Shown: positions 7,256 through 15,239 of the stretch, piece after piece
Numbering within the stretch: position 1 is the stretch's first letter
Layout of the letters: each line of letters begins with the position of its first letter
Source of the DNA: SIAJ01 sp036266155
Lineage (GTDB): Bacteria; Planctomycetota; Planctomycetia; Gemmatales; Gemmataceae
Length of the DNA stretch: 16,853 nucleotides
Direction of reading: 5' to 3'
Assembly: GCA_036266155.1 (NCBI GenBank)
Contig: DATANR010000488.1
Span: 1 to 16,853, forward strand
Notes under the pieces: model-generated
What the model saw: only the letters and a program-made list of their open reading frames with translations
The model's database searches: none
What the model was told of the DNA's origin: nothing
Translations under genes and position numbers: made by a program

Positions 7256-7477
7256 GTGAACGTGTCGGCGATTCATTGTTCCGCGTGCGAACGCCGTTGG
7301 CCAGTTGGATCAAACGTCGGCGATCTGGAACGACAAACTCTCGAACGAATGGCCTGCCCCATTTGCGGCCGCCACGTTCTCAAGTGCCTAACCGTTCCGC
7401 GATCTTCGCGCATTCGGACAAAATCTCTCCGCGGCCTCGCGCGAACAGTTGGATTGAACGCCCTGGCCCCACATTAA
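7256..7477 (+). CDS. Small four-cysteine zinc-ribbon-like protein
   Basis: The 73-residue product starts at GTG 7256 with GAGG (7247-7250) five bases upstream; the frame extends back to a TTG that overlaps the preceding gene's stop, which is less likely as a start. It contains CSAC (C8, C11) and CPIC (C34, C37), a CxxC-X22-CxxC arrangement suited to one zinc ion, plus C44. A basic Arg/Lys-rich tail follows (about 48-63), suggesting nucleic-acid or protein contact. It lies 29 bases after the glycosyltransferase and probably shares its transcript. The stop TAA (7475-7477) overlaps the stop of the opposing DUF1501 gene within TTAA. No family recognised; it could still be a spurious frame, but the RBS and paired cysteines favour a gene. 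Confidence 0.55.
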   Translation: MNVSAIHCSACERRWPVGSNVGDLERQTLERMACPICGRHVLKCLTVPRSSRIRTKSLRGLARTVGLNALAPH

Positions 7478-8901
7478 GCCAAGATCTCTTTCAGCACGTG
7501 CCCGTGAACGTCGGTCAATCGGCGATTAATGCCGTTGTGGTAAAACGTCAGTTTCTCGTGGTCCAGACCGAGCAGGTGGAGAATCGTCGCGTGAAAATCG
7601 TAAACGGTCGCGACTTTCTCCACTGCCTTGTGTCCAAAGTCATCAGTCGCTCCGTAGCTGAACCCCTTCTTCACGCCGGCGCCAGCAAACCAAACAGTAA
7701 AGCCCTTGGGGTTGTGATCGCGTCCCTGCGCACCGTTCTGAAACGTGGGCATTCGACCGAACTCCGTCGACCAAACGACAAGCGTGTCTTTGAGTAGCCC
7801 GCGCGCGTTCAGGTCCTTGAGCAAACCGGCAAGCGGCCGGTCGAGAATTGGGCCATGGCGGTCGTAATCCTTCTTCAGCTGTTTGTGCCCATCCCAATTG
7901 CCGACGCCTTCACCCATCGCATAGGCGCCATTGAAGAGCTGTACGAATCGAACGCCGCGCTCCAGTAGTCGCCGGGCGAGCAGACAATTGCGCCCGAAAC
8001 CTGCAGTCAGCGGATTCGGATCGTCCGTGGCGTACATTGCGTGCGTCGCTTTGGTCTCGGTAGCCAGATCAGCGACCTCGGCGGCCTTCAGTTGAAGACG
8101 CCCGGCAAGTTCGTATGCCGCGATGCGCGCCGCCAAATTGGTATCTTCAGGATGGCGCTGCAGGTGCTCTTCGTTCAGCAGCTTGAGAAAATCGCGTGCC
8201 TGTGACTCGCTGGTCGAATTCGTCGGCCGTGCGGACTTCAAGTTGGGAATCGGACGGTCTGCGGAGAATGCCGTTCCCTGAAAGACGGCCGGCAGAAAGC
8301 CGCTGCTCCAACTCAATGGCCCGATCTGCGGAATGCCTCGGGGATCGGGGATCGCCATGTAGGCAGGCAGGTCGTGATTTTCCGAACCCAGGGCATAGCT
8401 CACCCAAGCGCCCGCCGCCGGAAAGCCTTCGAGAGTAAATCCGGTATTTGCCTGTGCTTCCCCTGGGCCATGCGAACTGGCCTTCGCGGTCATCGAGTGA
8501 ACAAAACACATCTCATCCGCCAACTCGGCGAGGTGCGGTATCAAGTCCGATACTTGCTTGCCGGATTTGCCGCGCGGCTTGAAGGCATAGGGCGACTTGG
8601 CCAGATTGCCGTTCTCCCCCTGGAAGGTGACCAGCTTGTCGGTACCAGGCAGCGGCTGGCCATCGCGCTTGAGCAACTCGGGCTTGAAGTCCCATGTATC
8701 GAGATGGCTGCACGCGCCGGAACAAAAGACGTGCAAAACGCGTTTGGCTTTTGGCTCGAAGTGCGGCCGTCGCGACGCGGTGCTTTCCTCTGCAGCGCAC
8801 AGGCTTGCAAGCGCAATGCCTCCGAGCCCAGAAGCCGTATGACCGAGAAATTCACGCCGATTCAGAAATGTTCGGCCCGCATGCGACAGTGGCGACATCA
8901 T
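7474..8901 (-). CDS. DUF1501 domain protein, Tat-exported
   Basis: The start is taken at the ATG at 8901, preceded by GGAG and overlapping the stop of the upstream gene as TAATG; a longer in-frame start at 8946 would lie inside that gene. The 475-residue product has a twin-arginine signal NRREFLG (R15, R16) followed by a hydrophobic helix ending near LASLCA (about residue 36), so folded export through Tat is expected. The body is DUF1501: VLHVFCSGACSHLDTWDFKP, the KASSHGPGEAQ region, VVWSTEFGRMPTFQNG and DHNPKGFTVWFAGAG are typical. DUF1501 belongs to the alkaline-phosphatase/sulfatase-like fold. In planctomycetes it is habitually paired with DUF1549/DUF1553 cytochromes as here. The catalysed reaction is unknown. 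Its 3' end meets the CxxC gene tail to tail. Confidence 0.93.
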   Translation of the reverse strand: MMSPLSHAGRTFLNRREFLGHTASGLGGIALASLCAAEESTASRRPHFEPKAKRVLHVFCSGACSHLDTWDFKPELLKRDGQPLPGTDKLVTFQGENGNLAKSPYAFKPRGKSGKQVSDLIPHLAELADEMCFVHSMTAKASSHGPGEAQANTGFTLEGFPAAGAWVSYALGSENHDLPAYMAIPDPRGIPQIGPLSWSSGFLPAVFQGTAFSADRPIPNLKSARPTNSTSESQARDFLKLLNEEHLQRHPEDTNLAARIAAYELAGRLQLKAAEVADLATETKATHAMYATDDPNPLTAGFGRNCLLARRLLERGVRFVQLFNGAYAMGEGVGNWDGHKQLKKDYDRHGPILDRPLAGLLKDLNARGLLKDTLVVWSTEFGRMPTFQNGAQGRDHNPKGFTVWFAGAGVKKGFSYGATDDFGHKAVEKVATVYDFHATILHLLGLDHEKLTFYHNGINRRLTDVHGHVLKEILA

Positions 8902-11645
8902 TACTCCAACGTGACAAATTCGTTCGCGTTCAACAGCATGCGACAAAAAGTTGCGAGCCCGGCGTTCTGTACGAGTTCCCGCGCGGCAGCCCTTTCACGA
9001 TCGGACGGTTTTCGCTGAAACGCCAAGCGAAAACCGCTGGCAACTTGTTCGCCTTGGTCCGACGAACACGCGCGAATTCGATTGGCAAACCGATCGGCCT
9101 GGTCGAACATGAACTCATCGTTGAGCAAATTGAGAGCTTGCAAGGCAGTCGTTGAAATCGGTCGCTTCGGAACCACCGCGGTTGCATCGGGACAATCGAA
9201 CGCCCCAAAGGTCCCATCCTGCTGAGCCCGTGGTTTGAACTGGTAAATCATGCGTCGAAACTGGTCGGGACCCAGTCGCTTCTTGGGCGTGAACACCGTG
9301 ACATAATTGGCGTAATCCCAAAGGTTGTACCCCGGCCCGCCGCCTCGATGATTGAGCGAACCACTCGCCTGGAGCACGCCATCGCGGATCGCCTCGGCTT
9401 CGATGCGTCGCGACGGGAACCATGAGAGGTATCGATTGTCGGCGTCGATCTTGGATTTGCTCGCTGAACTCTGACTCGATTGGCGATAAGTACAGGAAGT
9501 CACGATCAGTCGATGAATCGGCTTCAGATGACCGCCATTCGCACGGTATTCGGACGCCAACCAGTCGAGCAACCCGGGATGCGACGGTCGATCACCGTTG
9601 AAGCCGAAATCACTCGGCGTCCGCACAATGCCGTTGCCAAAATGATTGTGCCACACCCGATTCATCATGACGCGTGCCGGCAGGGGGTTCGTCGGGTCTG
9701 CAATCCAGGCAGCCAATGCCCGCCGCCGATCGGAGTCAGACGTTTTCTCGGACACATCGAGCCGCTTTCCAATGACCGATAGCCCCGCTGGCCCGACGGC
9801 GTCACCCGGCTGCATGACGTCGCCGCGCTTGAGCAGTCGCGTCGCATCTGGGACACGAAAATTCCCGGCATATACGGTAAATGGCTTTTCTAACTCGGCG
9901 AGACGGGAGCGCAAACGATCGTGCTCTGCAATATCGAGCTTGCTTGGCGATTTGTCTGCCCCCCGATCCCAGGAGCCGGCGATGATCGTCCACGCCTTGC
10001 CATCGACCGAAACCTCGATGCGGTATTTCGTGGCCAGACGATCGGCGAATTTCTCCTCGCGATCGCGCCCCCACACGACGCGGTTGATCTTGGTTAACTT
10101 CGCGAGTTCGATTTGTGCCCATCCCCTACCCGCCTCGTTCGAAATCCAACTTCGTCCGTTACCAAACTGCCCGTCGTTCAAATGGGCGATCTTGTGGATC
10201 GCGAAGTTCGGCAATTCGGACGACGCGGCAGCCTTGCCCCCGGCAGATGCAATCGCGATGTTCTTTTGCGCGTCGTCCGCAGCATAAATCTCCAGTTCAT
10301 CGATACACGGTTGAGCGCCATTGTTGGTCGCTTCGATCGTGAACCGAATGAATCGGGCGTCGACCGGGGAAATGCGTTCGACATTTCGTCGAGCGTTGAC
10401 GGGCGGTCGCGTGGCCTTGCCGTTCGGCGCTGCCGAGGCCAGTGGCTCGGCGTCGTCAATTTGTTGGTCGAGTTCAGCGAGTCGGGCTCGCAGGGCAATA
10501 GCTTCCGCGCGGACGTCGCGTGCATCGCCGCCACGGATCGGGCGCTCTGCATGTTCGACTCCACCGAAAAAGGCCTCCATCGCATAGAAGTCGCGCTGTG
10601 AGATTGGGTCAAACTTGTGATCGTGACAGCGCGCACATCCGACCGTCAGACCAAGAAAGGCAGTTGAAGTCGTCGACACCATGTCGAACAGATCGTCCGA
10701 CCGTTGCTGACGTTTCCCCTCTTCCGTTTGGTTGCCGACAAGGTCGTGGGCGCCGGCAACCAGGAAACCGGTGGCCGATGCGGTCAATGGATCTGCACTT
10801 GGAATTGTGTCGCCCGCAAGCTGTTCCCGAACGAAGCGGTCAAATGACAGGTCCGCATTGAAGGCACGAATCGCCCAATCGCGGTACGGCCATGCGTTGA
10901 GCCGCAGGGTGTTCATTTCATAGCCGTGACTCTCGGCAAATCGGACAACGTCAAGCCATTGCCGGGCCCAACGCTCGCCATACGCCGGAGAGGCGAGTAG
11001 GCGATCCACCAGCCGTTCGTATGCGTTCGGCGATCGATCGCGCACGAATTCGTCGACCTCTTCCGACGTCGGCCACAGGCCCGTCAGGTCCATCGTCACG
11101 CGACGGATGAGGGTACGTGAATCGGCCTCCGGGTTGAAAGTAAGTCCCTTCTCTTCCAAAGCAGTCCTTACGAATGCATCGACTGGATTCGTCCCCCACT
11201 CGCGATCGCGCGGCATCGGGACTGGCAGTCGGCGAATCGGCTGCAGGGCCCACCAATCAGGTCCGGCACGCTTCGACGGGTCGAGCGTGGGGGCCCGAAG
11301 TGTTCCGCCTTCCCATTTGGCGCCCTCGTCGATCCACTGGCGCAACAAGTCCACTGAGTCCGGATCGAGCGGCATTTTCGGCGGCATCTTCTTTTCAGTA
11401 ACGAGCCGAATCATTGGACTTTCGCCGGCTTTGCTCGGCACAACGACTGGGCCGTTGCTACCGCCAGCGGCGAGCGATTCGCGTGATGTAAGGTCCAGTC
11501 CACCCTTCGCACGCGATCCCGAATGACAAGTCAGGCAGTGCTTTTCGAGCAGTGGAGCAATCTGACGTTCAAATGACACGGGCTCCGCGGCCGAGGCCAT
11601 CGTGTTATAACCAAGAATCAGCAACAACGTTCCGCGCAAATACAT
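8901..11645 (-). CDS. Secreted planctomycete cytochrome c/DUF1549/discoidin/DUF1553 protein
   Basis: The start at 11645 is preferred (GGAG eight bases upstream, immediate signal peptide MYLRGTLLLILGYNTMASAA); the frame opens further back at 11684. Domains of the 914-residue product: a planctomycete-type cytochrome c segment with haem motif CLTCH at 37-41; DUF1549 (about 150-360) containing a second CxxCH, CARCH, at 337-341; a charged helix (about 379-400); a discoidin/F5-8 type C-like beta domain (about 420-560, with FIRFTIEATNNGAQPCIDEL and YRIEVSVDGKAW); another short helix; and DUF1553 (about 637-900, with MMNRVWHNHFG). It acts outside the cytoplasm, probably in polysaccharide-related work given the carbohydrate-binding-like fold, but function is unproven. 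The stop TAA overlaps the DUF1501 start, so the two are coupled. Confidence 0.93.
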   Translation of the reverse strand: MYLRGTLLLILGYNTMASAAEPVSFERQIAPLLEKHCLTCHSGSRAKGGLDLTSRESLAAGGSNGPVVVPSKAGESPMIRLVTEKKMPPKMPLDPDSVDLLRQWIDEGAKWEGGTLRAPTLDPSKRAGPDWWALQPIRRLPVPMPRDREWGTNPVDAFVRTALEEKGLTFNPEADSRTLIRRVTMDLTGLWPTSEEVDEFVRDRSPNAYERLVDRLLASPAYGERWARQWLDVVRFAESHGYEMNTLRLNAWPYRDWAIRAFNADLSFDRFVREQLAGDTIPSADPLTASATGFLVAGAHDLVGNQTEEGKRQQRSDDLFDMVSTTSTAFLGLTVGCARCHDHKFDPISQRDFYAMEAFFGGVEHAERPIRGGDARDVRAEAIALRARLAELDQQIDDAEPLASAAPNGKATRPPVNARRNVERISPVDARFIRFTIEATNNGAQPCIDELEIYAADDAQKNIAIASAGGKAAASSELPNFAIHKIAHLNDGQFGNGRSWISNEAGRGWAQIELAKLTKINRVVWGRDREEKFADRLATKYRIEVSVDGKAWTIIAGSWDRGADKSPSKLDIAEHDRLRSRLAELEKPFTVYAGNFRVPDATRLLKRGDVMQPGDAVGPAGLSVIGKRLDVSEKTSDSDRRRALAAWIADPTNPLPARVMMNRVWHNHFGNGIVRTPSDFGFNGDRPSHPGLLDWLASEYRANGGHLKPIHRLIVTSCTYRQSSQSSASKSKIDADNRYLSWFPSRRIEAEAIRDGVLQASGSLNHRGGGPGYNLWDYANYVTVFTPKKRLGPDQFRRMIYQFKPRAQQDGTFGAFDCPDATAVVPKRPISTTALQALNLLNDEFMFDQADRFANRIRACSSDQGEQVASGFRLAFQRKPSDRERAAARELVQNAGLATFCRMLLNANEFVTLE

Positions 11646-11724
11646 CGCGAAATCTCCGCAATCGCACCGACACCTGACCGACAAGAGTAGATTACGAGTT
11701 CAAAGGATTGGACCGCCACCCGAA
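11646..11724 (-). other. 79-base gap upstream of the DUF1549/DUF1553 gene
   Basis: This gap lies between the stop of the minus-strand glycosyltransferase and the start of the cytochrome-type gene. It carries the GGAG Shine-Dalgarno near its downstream end. I see no strong stem-loop and no convincing -35/-10 pair, so read-through from the glycosyltransferase gene is possible. Confidence 0.4.
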
Positions 11725-12969
11725 TCAAGATGATGGGCAAACTGTTAGCGTGCGATGGGCAATCCGCAGCTTGTCATCCCACTGAAATTCAGCGGCAACT
11801 CGCTCACGTCCCGACGTGCCCCACGTGTTCCGGAGAGCTGCGTCGGTTGACAAGCGCACAATTGCCGCGATCAGAGCCGCAGCATCGCCACAACGAACGA
11901 GCATGCCATCATGTTCGTGCCGAATCACGTCAACCACTCCGCCTGCGCGATAGCCAATGACCGGCTTGCCGTTCGCCCAGGCCTCGAGAAAAACCAGGCC
12001 GAACGAGTCCGACCGGGACGGCATGGTGAAAAGGTCGATGGCGGCGAAGAAATCGCGACGAGTTGCGTCGTCAATCGGACCGAGCTGCGTCACCCAATCA
12101 ACAGGGCCGAAGCGGCTCCAGAAACGGTCGAAGGATGGCATCCTCGGCCCCGCCAGCACAACGCGAATGAACGGTGCGTTCCGCCGAGCGTCGGCCACGG
12201 CGAGAAGTAGGTCGATGGTGCCCTTCTCTTCGCTTTGATTCGCCAGGTGGCCAACGACCACTTCGTCGGCGTTGACGCCCCATCTCGCGCGAACGGCTTC
12301 CCGATCGCCGCCCGTGCACTCCGCCGAATCAACGCCGAGCCCTTGAAGGACAATTCGTTCGCGGGCAACACCCAATTGCGCAATCGCCTCGCTCTCCGTC
12401 GGCGTCTGGACAATGACGCGGTCGGCCAATTTCAGAAGGCGAGTTAGGTGCGGAGCCGTGTACGCTCGACGAATTGGATCATTGCGATCATTCGGATCAC
12501 CCAGATGCAGAAACGGCGTGACGACGAACGGCACTTCCCAATTGCGGGCCAAACGATGAGCGGATTGAATGATCGCGCCAAACGGAAATGCAACGGCGTG
12601 AACCACGTCAACTTCGCTCGCATCGTGGCCAGCGACCTTCCACATGTCGAGCGAAATCGGCCCCCACGGTTGCGTCATCGCCTGCCAGCGGCGAATCGGC
12701 ACCAATGAGGCGGCCTTGAGCAGATATCGTCGGCCAGGCCAACGCAGGCTGGGCGCGAATCGTCGAACGTTGATTTCGTCTTCAAGGGTATTGCCGGCTG
12801 GCAGCTCATTGGCGGTCCGACGCGTAAAGGAGTTCAACTCACGCGCTGTCGTTGTCCAGATCGTGACTTCGTCACCCTGAGCGACAAGATACTTGCTGAG
12901 CCGATACACCCACGCTTCCGCGCCGCCGAGAGCTGGAGGATAACGGTGAACGAACTGTGCGATGCGCAT
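11725..12969 (-). CDS. GT4-family glycosyltransferase
   Basis: The 414-residue product is a GT-B fold retaining glycosyltransferase. The start at 12969 has AAGGA five bases upstream. The N-terminal acceptor-side motif HRYPPALGGAEAWVYRLSKY (8-27) is typical, with the GGAE loop. The C-terminal nucleotide-sugar domain shows NQSEEKGTIDLLLAVADA (about 244-261), VVLAGP, and MPSRSDSFGLVFLEAWANG (316-334). In the usual E-x7-E motif the first Glu is replaced by Asp (D321, with E329 conserved). No signal peptide or membrane helix is present, so it is cytoplasmic or membrane-associated, likely in cell-surface polysaccharide or glycolipid synthesis; donor and acceptor cannot be told. It is divergent from the aminotransferase and precedes the DUF1553/DUF1501 pair on the same strand. 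Confidence 0.92.
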   Translation of the reverse strand: MRIAQFVHRYPPALGGAEAWVYRLSKYLVAQGDEVTIWTTTARELNSFTRRTANELPAGNTLEDEINVRRFAPSLRWPGRRYLLKAASLVPIRRWQAMTQPWGPISLDMWKVAGHDASEVDVVHAVAFPFGAIIQSAHRLARNWEVPFVVTPFLHLGDPNDRNDPIRRAYTAPHLTRLLKLADRVIVQTPTESEAIAQLGVARERIVLQGLGVDSAECTGGDREAVRARWGVNADEVVVGHLANQSEEKGTIDLLLAVADARRNAPFIRVVLAGPRMPSFDRFWSRFGPVDWVTQLGPIDDATRRDFFAAIDLFTMPSRSDSFGLVFLEAWANGKPVIGYRAGGVVDVIRHEHDGMLVRCGDAAALIAAIVRLSTDAALRNTWGTSGRERVAAEFQWDDKLRIAHRTLTVCPSS

Positions 12970-12977
12970 GGCGATCC

Positions 12978-13005
12978 TTCACCCAATCGACGGCTGTCAT
13001 ACTAT
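12978..13005 (+). promoter_or_regulatory. Weak candidate promoter for the aminotransferase
   Basis: In the 77-base divergent region, TTCACC (12978-12983) and TACTAT (13000-13005) are spaced 16 bases and each match the -35/-10 consensus at four of six positions. Transcription would begin near 13012, leaving a leader of about 35 bases. The evidence is only consensus similarity; the opposing glycosyltransferase must also have control signals here. Confidence 0.25.
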
Positions 13006-13046
13006 GACCAACGTTCGTTTTCCTCAGCCTGGAGTGATCGGCCGCA

Positions 13047-14237
13047 ATGATTCGCATCTCGTCGTTGGCTCAATCTGTCCTGCCATCCGCAACGCTTGCC
13101 GCTGGCGCCAAGGCCCGCCAAATGCGTGCGGCCGGCATCAAAGTCTTTGACTTCAGCCTCGGCGAACCGGATTTTCCGACGCCAGCACACATCTGCAAAG
13201 CCGCCGACGACGCGATGGCCGCCGGGCACACGCACTATACGCCGGTCAACGGCATCCCGGAACTCAAGACGGCAATTTGCCAATGGTACAAGCGCTATCA
13301 CAATTTCGATTGCACGCCGGAGATGGTGATCGTCTCGAATGGCGCCAAGCATTCGATTCATAACGCACTGGCCGCGGCGCTCAATCCGGGTGACGAAGTC
13401 ATCATCCCCGCCCCGTACTGGGTGAGTTACAGCGATCTCGTGCAAATGACCGGCGCCAAGGCCGTCATTGTGCCAACAACCGCGGCGAGCGGGTTCAAGA
13501 TGAGCCCCGCCCAACTCAAGGCGGCCATCACGCCGCGGACGCGCTTGCTGATGATCAATTCACCGAGCAATCCGACCGGGAGCGTTTACACACGCGATGA
13601 ACTGGCGTCGCTCGTGGACGTCATGCTGACGACGGAAGCCGCCATCCTGAGTGACGAGATTTACGAGCAACTGACCTACGGCGACGCCCGCCCCACTTGC
13701 ATTGCGACCCTTCGGCACGAACTCCGCGATCGAACGATCACGATCAGCGGGGCGAGCAAGAGTTATGCGATGACCGGCTGGCGCATGGGGTGGACCATTG
13801 CTCCGAAGCCGCTGATCGACGCGATGGGCAACATTCAGAGCCAGGAGACGAGTTGCCCATCGAGCGTGAGCCAGTACGCATTACTCGCGGCACTCAATGG
13901 CCCGCAACAGTGTGTTGCGGAAATGCGTGCCGAGTTCGAAGCCCGCCGAAACCTTGTCGCGGAACGCTTGCGTCGCATTCCCGGCATCACGTTTCCGACG
14001 CCCGTTGGCGCCTTCTACGCGTTCTTCGACGTTTCAGCTTTCTTTGGCAAGTCGATCGGCGGCGTCACCGTCAACGATTCGCTCGGTTTCTGCAAAGCAT
14101 GTCTGGAGACGGCGCATGTCAACCTGGTCCCCGGCTCGGCGTTTGGGACCGAGGGATATGTTCGCATGTCATACGCGAACAGCCGCGAAGAACTCGATGG
14201 CGGGCTGACGGCACTGGCGAAGTGGCTTTCGTCCTGA
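13047..14237 (+). CDS. Class I/II pyridoxal-phosphate aminotransferase, aspartate-type
   Basis: The 396-residue product is a complete fold-type I aminotransferase of the bacterial AspB-like (subgroup I-gamma) kind. Visible: FSLGEPDFPTP (36-46) that closes over substrate, SNGAKHSI (97-104) for the cofactor phosphate, SPSNPTG (172-178), SDEIYEQLTYGD (202-213) with D203 and Y206 contacting the pyridine ring, SGASKSYAMTGWRMG with the Schiff-base lysine K238, and a C-terminal YVRMSYANS carrying the substrate-carboxylate arginine. The reaction is probably L-aspartate plus 2-oxoglutarate to oxaloacetate plus glutamate, though aromatic or prephenate specificity cannot be excluded. A GGAG lies 13 bases upstream of the ATG, rather distant. 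It converges on pyrF with nine bases between the stops. Confidence 0.93.
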   Translation: MIRISSLAQSVLPSATLAAGAKARQMRAAGIKVFDFSLGEPDFPTPAHICKAADDAMAAGHTHYTPVNGIPELKTAICQWYKRYHNFDCTPEMVIVSNGAKHSIHNALAAALNPGDEVIIPAPYWVSYSDLVQMTGAKAVIVPTTAASGFKMSPAQLKAAITPRTRLLMINSPSNPTGSVYTRDELASLVDVMLTTEAAILSDEIYEQLTYGDARPTCIATLRHELRDRTITISGASKSYAMTGWRMGWTIAPKPLIDAMGNIQSQETSCPSSVSQYALLAALNGPQQCVAEMRAEFEARRNLVAERLRRIPGITFPTPVGAFYAFFDVSAFFGKSIGGVTVNDSLGFCKACLETAHVNLVPGSAFGTEGYVRMSYANSREELDGGLTALAKWLSS

Positions 14238-14246
14238 CATTTTCCG

Positions 14247-15155
14247 TTAGCGTCGAGCGACGGCACGGAGGTCGGTCGTCGCACGCTCCGTTGCCACGAC
14301 GATTGCACTCTCCCAGTTGGCGTCGTCCGGATGAAAAGGAAACGTGATGCCGCGTGAACTGTTGATGATCGCGCCGAGGCCGTCCGGTCGAAAGGCGGCG
14401 GCGACATCGTTGGCCGATCCACCTTGGGCGCCATAACCGGGGACCAGAAACCAAACTGCCGGCATTGTCGCGCGCAGCTCACCCAGTTCCATTGGATGCG
14501 TCGCGCCAACCACGGCTCCAACGTCGCCGAGACCGCAGGCGCCGATACCGGCTTCATTCCATCGAGTTACCGCGGCGGCCACGTGCCGATAGAGCTTTTG
14601 ATCGTCGCACTTCAGATCTTGAAAGAGCGCGGAACCAGGATTGCTGGTTCGCACCAACACAAAGACGCCGCCGCCGGACTGGCGCGCGCTGCTGACAAAT
14701 GGCTCAATCGCGTCCGCACCAAGATAAGGATTCACGGTCAACGCGTCGGCTGCCCAGACTGCGTGTCGACTGCCATCGATCACGCTGCCGCCGAACGCGG
14801 CATCCGCATACGCCGTCGCTGTGGACGCGATGTCGCCGCGCTTGGAATCAAGAATCACGATCAGGCCGAGTTCTTTGGCCCGTCGAATGACCTTCTGAAG
14901 TGCCGTCAATCCAGCCGGGCCACACGCTTCAAAGAAGGCGCTTTGGGGCTTGACCACACCAACGCGGCTGGCAACCAATTCAAGAACACGAAGGCTAAAA
15001 ATTTCGAACGCGGCCGCGACCCCCTCCAACGTTTCGCCGCCATATTTCGCGCGCAGCGCCAACGGCAGCGAGTCCCACCGCGGATCGAAACCGACACAGA
15101 GCGGGTTGCCCGCCCGGCGGACCTCCTCCGCCAATCGATCGGCGAACGGGGTCAT
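14247..15155 (-). CDS. pyrF: Orotidine 5'-phosphate decarboxylase, type 2
   Basis: The 302-residue product catalyses OMP to UMP, the last step of de novo pyrimidine synthesis, in the cytoplasm. Seen: LCVGFDPRWDSLP near the N-terminus, the substrate lysine in VVKPQSAFFE (about 67-76), and the catalytic D-x-K-x-x-D in ILDSKRGDIASTATAYADAA (D103, K105, D108). A C-terminal phosphate-binding region FLVPGYGAQGGS completes it. The length and the SKRGDIA/STATAYA pattern indicate the longer type-2 PyrF rather than the approximately 230-residue E. coli type. The ATG at 15155 follows GAGG at four bases. A perfect hairpin separates it from the upstream secreted-protein gene on the same strand, so it probably has its own promoter. 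No other pyrimidine genes are in view. Confidence 0.95.
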   Translation of the reverse strand: MTPFADRLAEEVRRAGNPLCVGFDPRWDSLPLALRAKYGGETLEGVAAAFEIFSLRVLELVASRVGVVKPQSAFFEACGPAGLTALQKVIRRAKELGLIVILDSKRGDIASTATAYADAAFGGSVIDGSRHAVWAADALTVNPYLGADAIEPFVSSARQSGGGVFVLVRTSNPGSALFQDLKCDDQKLYRHVAAAVTRWNEAGIGACGLGDVGAVVGATHPMELGELRATMPAVWFLVPGYGAQGGSANDVAAAFRPDGLGAIINSSRGITFPFHPDDANWESAIVVATERATTDLRAVARR

Positions 15156-15185
15156 GCCGCCTCACTTTCGAAGTCGGATGTACAA

Positions 15186-15214
15186 CGACCCACTCGGTTT
15201 TGCCGAGTGGGTCG
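15186..15214 (-). terminator. Perfect 12-bp stem-loop after the secreted-protein gene, U-poor
   Basis: CGACCCACTCGG (15186-15197) and CCGAGTGGGTCG (15203-15214) are perfectly complementary around a 5-base loop. The element lies 25 bases beyond the stop of the minus-strand secreted protein and upstream of pyrF. In that direction the stem is followed by TTGTACAT, not a T run, the same U-poor design as the hairpin at 5476-5507. Confidence 0.7.
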
Positions 15215-15239
15215 CGCAGAATGCAAAACCGTCCGGTCG

